Source: JAOUEE01 sp051011595 (GTDB taxonomy: Bacteria; Actinomycetota; Acidimicrobiia; Acidimicrobiales; SHLQ01). Taken from it: 9,598 nucleotides of DNA. Of the stretch, positions 1 to 6,775 are shown piece after piece; positions within the stretch are counted from its first letter, which is position 1; every line of letters starts with the position of its first letter. A program made the position numbers and the translations under genes. The notes beneath the pieces are model-generated. The model was not told the origin of the DNA. It was given only the letters and a program-made list of their open reading frames with translations, and did no database searches. The DNA is taken from positions 1 through 9,598 of the forward strand of contig JBPCTQ010000230.1 in the NCBI GenBank assembly GCA_051011595.1. Direction: 5' to 3'.

Positions 1-218
1 TGCTGGCCCTGTCGAACGACGTGGGGCTGTTCGCCGAGATGGTCGACCCCGCCACCGGTGAGGCTCTGGGGAACACCCCGCAGGCCTTCACCCACATGGC
101 CGTCGTCACCAGCAGCGAGATGCTCACCGCCGCCCTGGCCGGCCAGACCCCGCCGGTCGATGAGCCCTACTGCTTCGCCCAGGCCGCCCTGCGTCGTCGT
201 CTGGACCCGAGCATCTGA
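1..218 (+). CDS. GH15-family glucoamylase/trehalase-like protein, C-terminal end (partial)
   Basis: Only the last 71 or so codons are present; the reading frame enters at base 3 and ends at TGA 216-218. The visible start, LALSNDVGLFAEMVDP, followed by TGEALGNTPQAFTHMAVV, matches the C-terminal block of bacterial glycoside hydrolase family 15 enzymes, whose usual form is NDVGLLxEExDPxTGxxLGNFPQAFSHLALV. Members hydrolyse alpha-glucosidic bonds (glucoamylase, trehalase, glucodextranase), and the glutamate in this block is probably the general base; that assignment comes from family knowledge. The protein ends with an arginine-rich tail, LRRRLDPSI. A decayed second copy of that tail lies at 301-327. 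The gene has no functional link to the acyl-CoA genes beside it and is probably the end of a separate unit. Substrate specificity cannot be told from this fragment. Confidence 0.8.
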   Translation, partial: LALSNDVGLFAEMVDPATGEALGNTPQAFTHMAVVTSSEMLTAALAGQTPPVDEPYCFAQAALRRRLDPSI

Positions 219-224
219 ATCCGA

Positions 225-305
225 TCAGCGTTCGGCCGCGGTGAGGGTGCCGTTGCGTGAGAGGGCGGTCATTGTACGGCTGGCCTCGGGGCAGTCGTAG
301 GCCGC
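225..305 (-). pseudogene. Fossil C-terminal tail of the neighbouring acyl-CoA ligase
   Basis: Read on the minus strand from 305 down to the TGA at 225, this stretch encodes AAYDCPEASRTMTALSRNGT and then LTAAER before the stop. The intact ligase at the same place reads AAYKLPEAIRTMTSLPRNGT, then DKVDRRT, then LTAAER. The fossil is still in frame but has lost exactly seven codons, including the lysine equivalent to K484 that takes part in adenylate formation. It has no start codon, so it is not expressed as a protein by itself. It belongs to copy A of the tandem duplication. Confidence 0.8.
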
Positions 306-327
306 GCGGCGTCGCCGTCTGGACCCA
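301..327 (+). pseudogene. Fossil C-terminal tail of the GH15 gene
   Basis: Read on the plus strand this stretch encodes AARRRRLDP, against AALRRRLDP at the real GH15 end (183-209). It diverges straight afterwards. It lies beyond the GH15 stop codon and is a left-over of the tandem duplication, the counterpart of the ligase fossil in copy A. It is short, so the case rests on its being collinear with the much stronger match that follows at 338-370. Confidence 0.6.
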
Positions 328-347
328 CCCCCGGCGACTGAATCCGA

Positions 348-1835
348 TCAGCGCTCGGCCGCGGTGAGGGTTCGACGGTCGACCTTGTCGGTGCCGTTGC
401 GGGGAAGCGAGGTCATGGTGCGGATGGCCTCGGGCAGTTTGTAGGCGGCGAGCTGGTCGGCGCCGTGTTCGCGTAGTTGGTCGAGTGTCGGTGGTTCGTG
501 GTCGGCTCGAGGCACCACCACGGCAACGCCGATCTCGCCCATCACCGGGTCGGGTCGGGGTACCACCACGACCTCGGCCACGGCCGGGTGGGTGCCGAGC
601 ACTGCCTCCACCTCGGCCGGGTACACGTTGTAGCCGCCTCGGATGAACATCTCCTTGATCCGGCCGGCCAGTCGGAACAGCCCTCGCTCGTCGATGCGGG
701 CCAGGTCGCCGGTGCGGAGCCATCCGTCGACGAGCGTCTCGGCGGTTGCCTCCGGATTGTTCCAGTACTCGCTCATCACCGCCGGTGATCGGATCCACAG
801 CTCACCGACGTCGCCCGCCGCCACCGGCTGGCCGGCGTCGTCTCTGATGTCGGCCTCCACCCCGAGGCGAGGGCGACCGATGGTGTGCAGTGCCTCCTCG
901 TCGTCGGCGTCGAGTGCGGTCCCCAGACCCACCCCTCCCGACTCGGTCGACGAATAACGAATGGAGTACGGGGCCCCGAACAGGTGGCGGGCCTCGTCGA
1001 CGAGGGCAGGCGGCGATGCGGAGCCACCGGCGACGATGGCCTTCACACACTCGAAGTCGAAGCGGTCGAGGTCGCGGACCTGGAGCATCAACGCGATCTG
1101 GGGCGCAACACCACTGACGGCGGGGATGCGATGTCGGTCGATCAGCTCGAGGATGGGTTCGGCCCGCCACTTGGCCAGCAGGTGGGTGGTTCCCCCCGAC
1201 GCGAGCATCCACGGCAGCTTGGTCATGATGCCGACATGGGCGAACTCGGTGGGGGCGATGCGGTGCCCGCCGGTGCCCCACGCACCGCCGGTGTCGAGAT
1301 CGCTGATCGCCTGGAGCTGTCGATTGGCGAACAGTGCCCCCTTGGGGTCGCCGGTGCTGCCCGACGTGAAGCAGATCAACACCGGTCGTTCGGGGTCTTC
1401 GGGTAGGGGATCGGGGGCCCCACCCTCGACCCGAAGCATCGCCAGCACGCCGTCGGCCGATGACGCCGGTTCGATGACCACCGTGTCGACGTGATCCGGG
1501 AGCCCCTCGGCGAGGTTGGGTGTGGTGATCACCAGGCTCGGTGTCGCGATGTCGATAACCCGGGCTCGCTCGTGGGGGCCCAGCCGAGGGTTGCAGCCGG
1601 CGGTGATCGCCCCCCGTTTGGCCGCCCCCAGGTAGGCGACGATGTACTCCACGACCGATGGCAGCACCAGGGCCACCACCTGACCCGGTTCGACGCCACG
1701 ATGGGCCAGCCCGGCCGCCACCTCGTCGGAGAGGCGGTCGAGGTCGCGGTAGCTGACCGACCAACCGTCGGCGGTGCGATAGGCGGTGTCGTCGCCGTAC
1801 TGAGCGGCCGCTTCCCGAACGACCCGGTCGAGCAT
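348..1835 (-). CDS. AMP-forming acyl-CoA synthetase (FadD-like, class I adenylate-forming enzyme)
   Basis: This 495-residue protein probably activates a carboxylic acid to its acyl-CoA through an acyl-adenylate, with ATP and CoA. All core motifs of the ANL superfamily are visible: the phosphate loop TSGSTGDPKG (157-166), the adenine-side motif YSSTESG (294-300), GWLRTGD (371-377), the hinge and CoA-binding stretch GRIKEMFIRGGYNVYPAEVE (391-410), and the C-terminal NGTDK with lysine K484. The length is normal for short FadD-like or cyclohexanecarboxylate/benzoate-type ligases; no signal peptide or membrane segment is seen, so it should be cytoplasmic. The ATG at 1835 is chosen because the family begins close to it; there is no good Shine-Dalgarno sequence, but TACCGT lies 6 bases upstream. 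It is divergent from the acyl-CoA dehydrogenase, so the two may be controlled together. The substrate cannot be deduced. Confidence 0.92.
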   Translation of the reverse strand: MLDRVVREAAAQYGDDTAYRTADGWSVSYRDLDRLSDEVAAGLAHRGVEPGQVVALVLPSVVEYIVAYLGAAKRGAITAGCNPRLGPHERARVIDIATPSLVITTPNLAEGLPDHVDTVVIEPASSADGVLAMLRVEGGAPDPLPEDPERPVLICFTSGSTGDPKGALFANRQLQAISDLDTGGAWGTGGHRIAPTEFAHVGIMTKLPWMLASGGTTHLLAKWRAEPILELIDRHRIPAVSGVAPQIALMLQVRDLDRFDFECVKAIVAGGSASPPALVDEARHLFGAPYSIRYSSTESGGVGLGTALDADDEEALHTIGRPRLGVEADIRDDAGQPVAAGDVGELWIRSPAVMSEYWNNPEATAETLVDGWLRTGDLARIDERGLFRLAGRIKEMFIRGGYNVYPAEVEAVLGTHPAVAEVVVVPRPDPVMGEIGVAVVVPRADHEPPTLDQLREHGADQLAAYKLPEAIRTMTSLPRNGTDKVDRRTLTAAER

Positions 1836-1936
1836 CGTCGAACGGTAACTGCCCCCACCCGAAATTGCAGTCCTGGCGCGCGCCCAGCGCGCGCGAGCGC
1901 AGCAGTTTCGGCAGTGGGCGGATACGGTCCACCGCC
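1836..1936. promoter_or_regulatory. Divergent promoter region between ligase and acyl-CoA dehydrogenase, with GC-only palindrome
   Basis: This 101-bp gap must hold the start signals for both divergent genes. At 1876-1894 there is a perfect inverted repeat, GCGCGCGC-CCA-GCGCGCGC, with 8-bp arms and a 3-base spacer, roughly mid-gap. It could be a repressor operator (TetR-type regulators often control such pairs) or a stem-loop; the sequence alone does not decide. TAnnnT hexamers sit close to both start codons: TACCGT on the minus strand (1842-1847, 6 bases from the ligase ATG) and TACGGT on the plus strand (1923-1928, 8 bases from the dehydrogenase ATG). Neither gene has a clear ribosome binding site, which fits leaderless transcripts. 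Confidence 0.45.
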
Positions 1937-3130
1937 ATGGACTTTGCCCTGTCGCCGGCCGAAATCACCTTCCGCGACGAAGTCAGGACATGGCTCCAAG
2001 AACACCTGGTCGGCGACTTCGCCGCCCTGCGCGGCCGCGGCGGTATGGGCCAAGAGGACATCCCCGAAGAACTGCTGATCGCCTGGGAGCAGGAGATGGC
2101 GAGCGGCGGCTGGTTGGGACTGGGATACCCCGAGGACCTGGGTGGGCGACCGGTCACCCTCATGGAACAGGTGATGTTCTATGCCACCTACGTGGAGGCC
2201 CGGGCCCCGGGCCGTATCCCCAACGCGGGTGCCAACCTGTTGGGTCCCACGGTGGTGGCCTACGGCACCGACGAACAGAAGCAACGTTGGGTGCCGCCCA
2301 TCCTCGATGCCACCGAGTGGTGGTGTCAGGGCTACAGCGAACCCAACGCCGGGTCGGACCTGGCCAACGTGGCCACCCGGGCCCACCGTGACGGCGACGA
2401 GTGGGTGGTGAGTGGCCAGAAGGTGTGGACCTCGCTGGCCCACATGGCCGGCTGGTGTTTCGTGGTGGCCCGCACCGACCCGGACCAACAGCGCCACAAG
2501 GGCCTGTCGTACCTGTTGGTGCCCATGGACCAGCCCGGGATCGAGATTCGACCCATCGTGCAGATCACGGGCGGCACCGAATTCAACGAGGTGTTCTTCG
2601 ACGAGGCCCGCACGGCCGCCACCAACGTGGTCGGGGCCGAGGGCGACGGATGGGCGGTGGCGATGGGCACGCTCGGTTTCGAGCGGGGTGCATCCACGCT
2701 CGGCCAGCAGATGACCTTCCGCCAGGAGTACGACGATCTCCTCGCCTACGCCCGCCGAACCGGGGCCACCTCAGATCCCGTGATCCGCCAGGATCTGGCC
2801 GAGGCCTACGCCACCCTCGAGATCCTCCGCTACAACCAGCTGCGAATGCTGTCGGTGGAGGCGTCGGGGGGTGTGCCCGGTCCCGAGATGTCGATCGGCA
2901 AGCTCTACTGGGCCAGCTGGCACCGGGCCTTCGGTGAGCTCATCACCAAGGTGCGGGGCGCGGCCGCACTGGTCGCCGGTGACGGGGCGGTCGGCGACGA
3001 CTACCTGCTGGACTCGACCCAGCGCACCTTCCTGTACAGCCGGGCCCACACCATCTACGGCGGGTCCAACCAGGTTCAGCGCAACATCCTCGGCGAACGG
3101 GTGCTGGGCCTGCCGCGCGAACCGCGTTAG
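1937..3130 (+). CDS. Acyl-CoA dehydrogenase (FadE-like)
   Basis: This 397-residue flavoenzyme probably introduces the alpha-beta double bond into an acyl-CoA, passing electrons from FAD to electron-transfer flavoprotein. The three family domains are in order: an N-terminal helical part starting MDFALSPAEITFRDEV, the middle beta domain with QGYSEPNAGSDLA (131-143) and WVVSGQKVWTS (156-166), and the C-terminal helical part ending IYGGSNQVQRNILGERVLGL (373-392). At the site where medium-chain enzymes carry the catalytic glutamate (YEG) this protein has glycine G375. E249 in GFERG sits where isovaleryl-CoA dehydrogenase has its base, so it is the likely catalytic residue. The ATG at 1937 is preferred over the in-frame upstream start at 1865 because homologues begin with this MDF sequence and the 24 extra residues would cover the GC palindrome. 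The TAG stop overlaps the stop of the convergent lipoprotein by 4 bases. Confidence 0.92.
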   Translation: MDFALSPAEITFRDEVRTWLQEHLVGDFAALRGRGGMGQEDIPEELLIAWEQEMASGGWLGLGYPEDLGGRPVTLMEQVMFYATYVEARAPGRIPNAGANLLGPTVVAYGTDEQKQRWVPPILDATEWWCQGYSEPNAGSDLANVATRAHRDGDEWVVSGQKVWTSLAHMAGWCFVVARTDPDQQRHKGLSYLLVPMDQPGIEIRPIVQITGGTEFNEVFFDEARTAATNVVGAEGDGWAVAMGTLGFERGASTLGQQMTFRQEYDDLLAYARRTGATSDPVIRQDLAEAYATLEILRYNQLRMLSVEASGGVPGPEMSIGKLYWASWHRAFGELITKVRGAAALVAGDGAVGDDYLLDSTQRTFLYSRAHTIYGGSNQVQRNILGERVLGLPREPR

Positions 3131-4476
3131 CCGAACGGCACCATTCCCGACCGGTCGCTGCTGGCCGTGCTCCAACACTGTTGGCCCGACGTTGCGCAGG
3201 CCCCGTCGCTCGGAGGGCGAAGCTCCACAATCAGCGTGTGATGGGCGAGCACGTCGTTGGTGGCGAAGTCACCCTGGCGAGCCCGAGCCACGGGGTGGGA
3301 CCCGGCCTCGGCGAGAGCTCGCCGTCCGGACGCGGTGTCGTAGGGCGGTTGCACGGCCGCCAACGCGACGGCCAGCGATCGCATGATGGTGCACTCGTGA
3401 TAACCGATGTCGGCGGGCGGGCTCTGGCTGCCATCAATTGCTCCCCGGGTGGAATACGCCTGGCGGCCCACGCTGATCGGCCAGTCGGCTCGGGGCTGGC
3501 GCACCTGCTCACCCGACGCGAACAGCTCGAATGCCGTTCGGCACTCGCGTTCGAACTCGCTTTCGTTGATCGTGGTGGGGGCCAGGCTGGTGATGGCCGT
3601 CACTCCGCGCCACGCGGTGGGCAGCCGACCGCTGGCCCAATGGTCGGTGAGGCCGTCGACGTCGATGCCGATGGTGCGCCAGGGGCCGGCGAGGAGCGTA
3701 TCCCCGAGCTCCACGGCGATAGTGGTGTTGGCGGCGAACAACACCGTGCCCGGTCGGGTATCGACGAGGGCCCGTGAGAGCGCGGGGACGGCGTCGCGCA
3801 CGGCCTGCACGCCGCGGCTCGACGGCACCGACAGTGACGCGGTGGTGATGTTCCGTTCCGCCAGCGCTCGCTCGGTGGCCTGGGCGGCCAGGGCGCCGAC
3901 GGGATCGTCGCCAGTGATGATGGCGACCGGTCCGGCCAGCAGTTGCTCGTCGACCAGCTGGGCGACAGCGGCGCGGGCGAACGACGCCGTTCGGGGCAGG
4001 ATCGAGAATTCATCCGGGCTCGGCGACAACGTGATGGCCAGGCGCTCGTCGGCGGTCAGGCACTCGTGCACGGCGGCGGGGAGGCGTACGGCCGACAGGA
4101 ACAAGGCGGCCGAGTTGGTGGCGATCTCCCGGCACACCGCATCGGCGCCCGCCACCGGATTCCATCGGATCACCTGGAAGCGGGCCGACCAGGGCCCCAT
4201 GGCCTCGGCGGCATCGAGGGCGGCTGCTTCGGCCCGCCAGCGGTCGGCGTAGAAGTCCGGCGTCAGCCGGGGGACGTCTCCGGTGGGGATGAGATCGGTG
4301 TAGTCGGGCACGATCACGCCGAGGCGGATGGGTTCCACCCCCGGGGGGAGCGAGTCGGTGGAGGGCACCACGGGCTCCAGCGCCTTGGATCCGGGGTTGC
4401 TGTCGCTACACGATCCGGCCAGCAACACCAGCACGAGCAGGGCGAGAATCGTCGGGGCGCGACGGGGTCCGAGCAC
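3127..4476 (-). CDS. Putative lipoprotein with periplasmic-binding-protein-like (type I) sequence
   Basis: This 449-residue protein starts with a short basic stretch (GPRR), a hydrophobic helix (about 9-20) and a lipobox-like AGSC (20-23), so C23 is the likely lipidated residue and the protein should be anchored outside the membrane. The mature part alternates strands and helices as in type I substrate-binding proteins: RLGVIVPDYTD (51-61), a first-lobe stretch to about 170, GPVAIITGDDPVGALA (182-197), GTVLFAANTTIAVELGD (243-259) and RTIGIDVDGL (267-276). The fold call is inferred from this pattern; no signature motif pins the ligand. Six further cysteines (115, 139, 312, 362, 427, 434) could form disulphides. 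No permease or ATPase gene is near. The start at 4476 is GTG with only a weak upstream CAGGGT; the signal peptide supports it. Confidence 0.7.
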   Translation of the reverse strand: MLGPRRAPTILALLVLVLLAGSCSDSNPGSKALEPVVPSTDSLPPGVEPIRLGVIVPDYTDLIPTGDVPRLTPDFYADRWRAEAAALDAAEAMGPWSARFQVIRWNPVAGADAVCREIATNSAALFLSAVRLPAAVHECLTADERLAITLSPSPDEFSILPRTASFARAAVAQLVDEQLLAGPVAIITGDDPVGALAAQATERALAERNITTASLSVPSSRGVQAVRDAVPALSRALVDTRPGTVLFAANTTIAVELGDTLLAGPWRTIGIDVDGLTDHWASGRLPTAWRGVTAITSLAPTTINESEFERECRTAFELFASGEQVRQPRADWPISVGRQAYSTRGAIDGSQSPPADIGYHECTIMRSLAVALAAVQPPYDTASGRRALAEAGSHPVARARQGDFATNDVLAHHTLIVELRPPSDGACATSGQQCWSTASSDRSGMVPFG

Positions 4477-4636
4477 CGGTCAACCCTGCCACGCCCCGGC
4501 GGCCAATCCGGTGTTGCTCGCCGATTCGGTCGGTCGGGTGGTGCAGCGAGCGTGTGTGGTTCGTGAGCCGGCGTCCGGTGGCCGTATGTTGATGGTGTCC
4601 CCCGAGGGACGACTGGTCACCTCACGAGGAGTTCCG
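4477..4636. promoter_or_regulatory. Divergent intergenic region before lipoprotein and thiolase
   Basis: These 160 bp separate the divergent lipoprotein and thiolase genes. A possible plus-strand -10 box is TATGTT at 4585-4590, with no convincing -35 element; transcription would then start near 4597. A small inverted repeat, GTCCC-CCGA-GGGAC, lies at 4597-4610 in what would be the thiolase leader, just ahead of its ribosome binding site. I found no recognisable riboswitch. The promoter assignment is weak; the inverted repeat is plainly there but short. Confidence 0.3.
4627..4631 (+). promoter_or_regulatory. Ribosome binding site of the thiolase gene
   Basis: AGGAG lies 5 bases before the ATG at 4637. 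It fixes the thiolase start and rules out the in-frame upstream start at 4328, which would add about 100 residues overlapping the divergent lipoprotein gene. Confidence 0.85.
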
Positions 4637-5794
4637 ATGGCCGAGGCCTACATCATCGATGCCGTTCGCACACCGGTGGGCAAACGGGGCGGCGGCCTCG
4701 CCGATGCTCATCCGGCCGATCTCGGCGCCCATGTGCTGCGCGAGCTGGTCGGTCGCACGGGAGTCGATCCGTCGGCCGTCGAAGACGTCATCATGGGTTG
4801 TTGTGACACGGTCGGTCCCCAGGCCGGCGACATCGCCCGCACCGCCTGGTTGGCTGCGGGACTTCCCGAAGCAGTGCCGGGCACCACCGTCGATCGCCAG
4901 TGTGGGTCGGGCCAGCAGGCCGTGAGCTTCGCTGCCATGGGTGTGATGGCGGGTGTGCAGGACCTGGTGGTGGCCGGGGGCCTGCAGAACATGAGCATGA
5001 TTCCCATCAGCTCAGCCATGTTGGTGTCCGAACACATCGGGCTCGACATCCCCGATCCGTTCCGCACGTCGGAAGGTTGGCTCGACCGGTACGGCGATCA
5101 GGAGGTCTCGCAGTTCCGCGGGGCCGAGATGATCGCCGACAAGTGGGACATCAGTCGCGACCAGATGGAACAGTTCGCCTTCGAGAGCCATCAGCGGGCC
5201 ATCACGGCCATCGATGAGGGACGCTTCGACCACGAGATCAGCCCCTACGGCGGCATCAGCGTCGACGAGGGACCACGCCGGGGCGGGTCGCTCGAGAAGA
5301 TGCAATCGCTGGCGCCGCTCGAGGAGGGCGGCAAGATCACCGCCGCCCTGGCCAGCCAGATCAGTGACGGTGCGGCTGCCCTGCTGGTGGCCTCCGAGCA
5401 GGCGGTCGAGGATCACGGCCTGAAGCCGCGAGCCCGGGTCCACCACATCAGCGTGCGCGGCGACGACCCCATCTACATGCTCACCGGCCCCATCCCGGCC
5501 ACGGCCTACGCACTCGAGAAGACCGGCATGAAGATCGACGACTTCGACCTGTTCGAGTGCAACGAAGCGTTCGCGTCGGTGCCGCTGGCGTGGATGAAGG
5601 AGCACGACATCCCGCACGACAAGGTCAACGTCAACGGCGGGGCCATCGCGCTGGGTCATCCCATCGGGTGCACCGGCGCCCGGCTCATGACCACGCTGCT
5701 CAACGAGCTGGAGCGCACGGGCGGCCGCTGGGGCCTTCAGACGATGTGTGAGGGTGGCGGTCAGGCCAACGTCACCATCCTGGAACGGCTCTAG
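4637..5794 (+). CDS. Acetyl-CoA C-acyltransferase (thiolase, FadA5-like)
   Basis: This 385-residue thiolase should cleave a 3-ketoacyl-CoA with CoA, releasing acetyl-CoA or propionyl-CoA, as the last step of a beta-oxidation round. The nucleophile C89 lies in DRQCGSGQQA (86-95); NEAFA (309-313), GHPIGCTGAR (340-349, with H341) and CEGGG (371-375, with C371) complete the Cys-His-Cys catalytic set, so it looks active. Length is normal. Several stretches, such as CGSGQQA, SQISDGAAA and NVNGGAIALGHP, closely recall mycobacterial FadA5, the cholesterol side-chain thiolase; this is from memory, not a search. Biosynthetic acetoacetyl-CoA thiolase activity cannot be excluded. A strong ribosome binding site precedes the ATG. 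The gene is convergent with the enoyl-CoA hydratase gene: both stop codons are read from the same CTAG at 5791-5794. Confidence 0.93.
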   Translation: MAEAYIIDAVRTPVGKRGGGLADAHPADLGAHVLRELVGRTGVDPSAVEDVIMGCCDTVGPQAGDIARTAWLAAGLPEAVPGTTVDRQCGSGQQAVSFAAMGVMAGVQDLVVAGGLQNMSMIPISSAMLVSEHIGLDIPDPFRTSEGWLDRYGDQEVSQFRGAEMIADKWDISRDQMEQFAFESHQRAITAIDEGRFDHEISPYGGISVDEGPRRGGSLEKMQSLAPLEEGGKITAALASQISDGAAALLVASEQAVEDHGLKPRARVHHISVRGDDPIYMLTGPIPATAYALEKTGMKIDDFDLFECNEAFASVPLAWMKEHDIPHDKVNVNGGAIALGHPIGCTGARLMTTLLNELERTGGRWGLQTMCEGGGQANVTILERL

Positions 5795-6774
5795 GTTCGG
5801 TTGATCTCGTCGACCAGCCCCCACCGCAGGGCGGTGTCGGCGTCGATGGTTTTGGTCGTGAGGGCCAACTCGGCCGTGCGCCATACGCCGATGCGGTGGC
5901 TCAGGCTCACCGTGCCGCCGGCACCGGGGATCAGGCCCATGTCCACCTCGGGCAGCAGGAACGTGGTGTCGGGCCGGGCCTTTACCGACGCGGCGAAGGC
6001 GGCCAGCTCGACCCCGGCGCCCACCACCGGGCCGTGCACCTCGACGGTGAGCCGGTCGGCGATCTCGATCAGGTAGGGGGCCACGTTGGCCGTCTGACGG
6101 ATCTGGTGGGCGGTGGCCGGATCAGGGGTGGAGCCGAACTCGGCCAGGTCGCCGCCGATGCAGAAGGCCGGCCCGTTGGCGGCCAGTACGACCTGGTCGA
6201 TGTCGGGATCGACGGTGACCGCCCGGAGCGACTCGACCAGCGCATCGCGCATCTCGACCGACAGGGCATTGCGCAGTCGGGGCCGGTTCAGGGTGAGACG
6301 AGCGGTGCGGTCCTCGTGGGTGACCACCACCGCGGGCGACGGGTCGGATCGGCGCACTCGTTTGCCTTGCCCCGCCAGCCAGGCGGCGAACTCGCCGCCG
6401 GCTTGGAGTGAGGCGAAGGCCGTCGATTCGAGAGTCAACCCGTCACGGAACGACAGGGCCCGGGTGGCCCGCAAGACCTGCACGAGGGTGACGGCGGCCT
6501 GCGGGTTGGCGCCGATGACGGCGGCCGCTCGTTCGAGGTCGGGGCCGGGCAACACGACGTCGGCCATCATGCGCAGCGGGTGATCGGCCAGCTCACCTTC
6601 GGCGGCGATGACGGCGGGCAGCCAACGCAGGGCGGTGAGGCGAGGATCGGGCCGATCTCCCTCCAGGACAACGAGCGGGGTGTCGCGAAGGATGCCGATC
6701 TCGAGATCGATCACCCCACCGTCGATCAGCGCCAGCGCCTCATCGGTGGTGAGCCGCCGAACGCCGGAGGTCAC
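5791..6774 (-). CDS. Enoyl-CoA hydratase/isomerase (crotonase family) with extra N-terminal degenerate crotonase-like part
   Basis: This 327-residue protein is about 65 residues longer than a usual crotonase. Residues 148-327 hold the active core: LTLNRPRLRNAL (160-171), FCIGGDLAEF (204-213) for the first oxyanion-hole strand, GAGVELAAFA with E256, and LPEVDMGLIPGAGGT (274-288) with E276. E256 and E276 match the two catalytic glutamates of hydratases, so trans-enoyl-CoA hydration is likely. The core stops at GLVDEINRT, where family members normally continue with a helical tail. Residues 81-135 (ERAAAVIGANPQAAVTLVQV and then LESTAFASLQAGGEFAAWLA) look like exactly that missing tail, and 32-78 resembles a shrunken crotonase core without active-site motifs. 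The start is a GTG one base after the stop of the upstream ligase (TGA-C-GTG), so translation is probably coupled. Confidence 0.85.
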   Translation of the reverse strand: MTSGVRRLTTDEALALIDGGVIDLEIGILRDTPLVVLEGDRPDPRLTALRWLPAVIAAEGELADHPLRMMADVVLPGPDLERAAAVIGANPQAAVTLVQVLRATRALSFRDGLTLESTAFASLQAGGEFAAWLAGQGKRVRRSDPSPAVVVTHEDRTARLTLNRPRLRNALSVEMRDALVESLRAVTVDPDIDQVVLAANGPAFCIGGDLAEFGSTPDPATAHQIRQTANVAPYLIEIADRLTVEVHGPVVGAGVELAAFAASVKARPDTTFLLPEVDMGLIPGAGGTVSLSHRIGVWRTAELALTTKTIDADTALRWGLVDEINRT

Positions 6775-6775
6775 G

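Larger units (their letters stand above)
183..450. repeat. Decayed tandem duplication of the convergent gene junction (copy A 183-300, copy B 301-450)
   Basis: Two direct copies lie head to tail. Bases 215-247 and 338-370 match at 32 of 33 positions, and 183-208 and 301-326 match at 23 of 26. Each copy carries the end of the GH15 gene followed by the end of the ligase gene on the opposite strand. Copy A lacks 21 bases present in copy B around 371-391. The GH15 gene uses the tail in copy A and the ligase uses the tail in copy B; the other two tails are fossils. The copies diverge most in the stretch after base 248. There are no flanking transposase or target-site features, so a simple tandem duplication by recombination or slippage is the likely origin. 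A perfect 10-bp palindrome, GCCGCGCGGC, marks the copy boundary at 301-310. Confidence 0.85.

Noticed and set aside
301..310. GCCGCGCGGC palindrome as a transcription terminator for GH15 or the ligase
   Set aside because: It has no loop and no following T tract, and lies at the boundary of the duplicated copies, where it may have arisen by chance.
124..798. Minus-strand open frame of 224 codons over the duplicated junction
   Set aside because: Arginine-rich low-complexity product in the wrong frame of the ligase. It does not correspond to the ligase fossil, which is in a different frame.
1865..1936. Earlier start for the acyl-CoA dehydrogenase
   Set aside because: The extra 24 residues run through the GC palindrome and do not look like family sequence; MDFALSPAEI is the normal beginning.
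802..2163. Minus-strand open frame of 453 codons across the first ligase and the dehydrogenase start
   Set aside because: Mostly arginine/proline-rich sequence in another frame of the real ligase, and it crosses the divergent promoter region.
1529..2497. Minus-strand open frame of 322 codons opposite the dehydrogenase
   Set aside because: It covers real coding sequence on both sides of the divergent gap and shows no protein family pattern.
4328..4636. N-terminal extension of the thiolase from an upstream start
   Set aside because: The strong AGGAG at 4627-4631 and the family start MAEAYIIDAVRTP place the start at 4637; the extension would overlap the lipoprotein gene.
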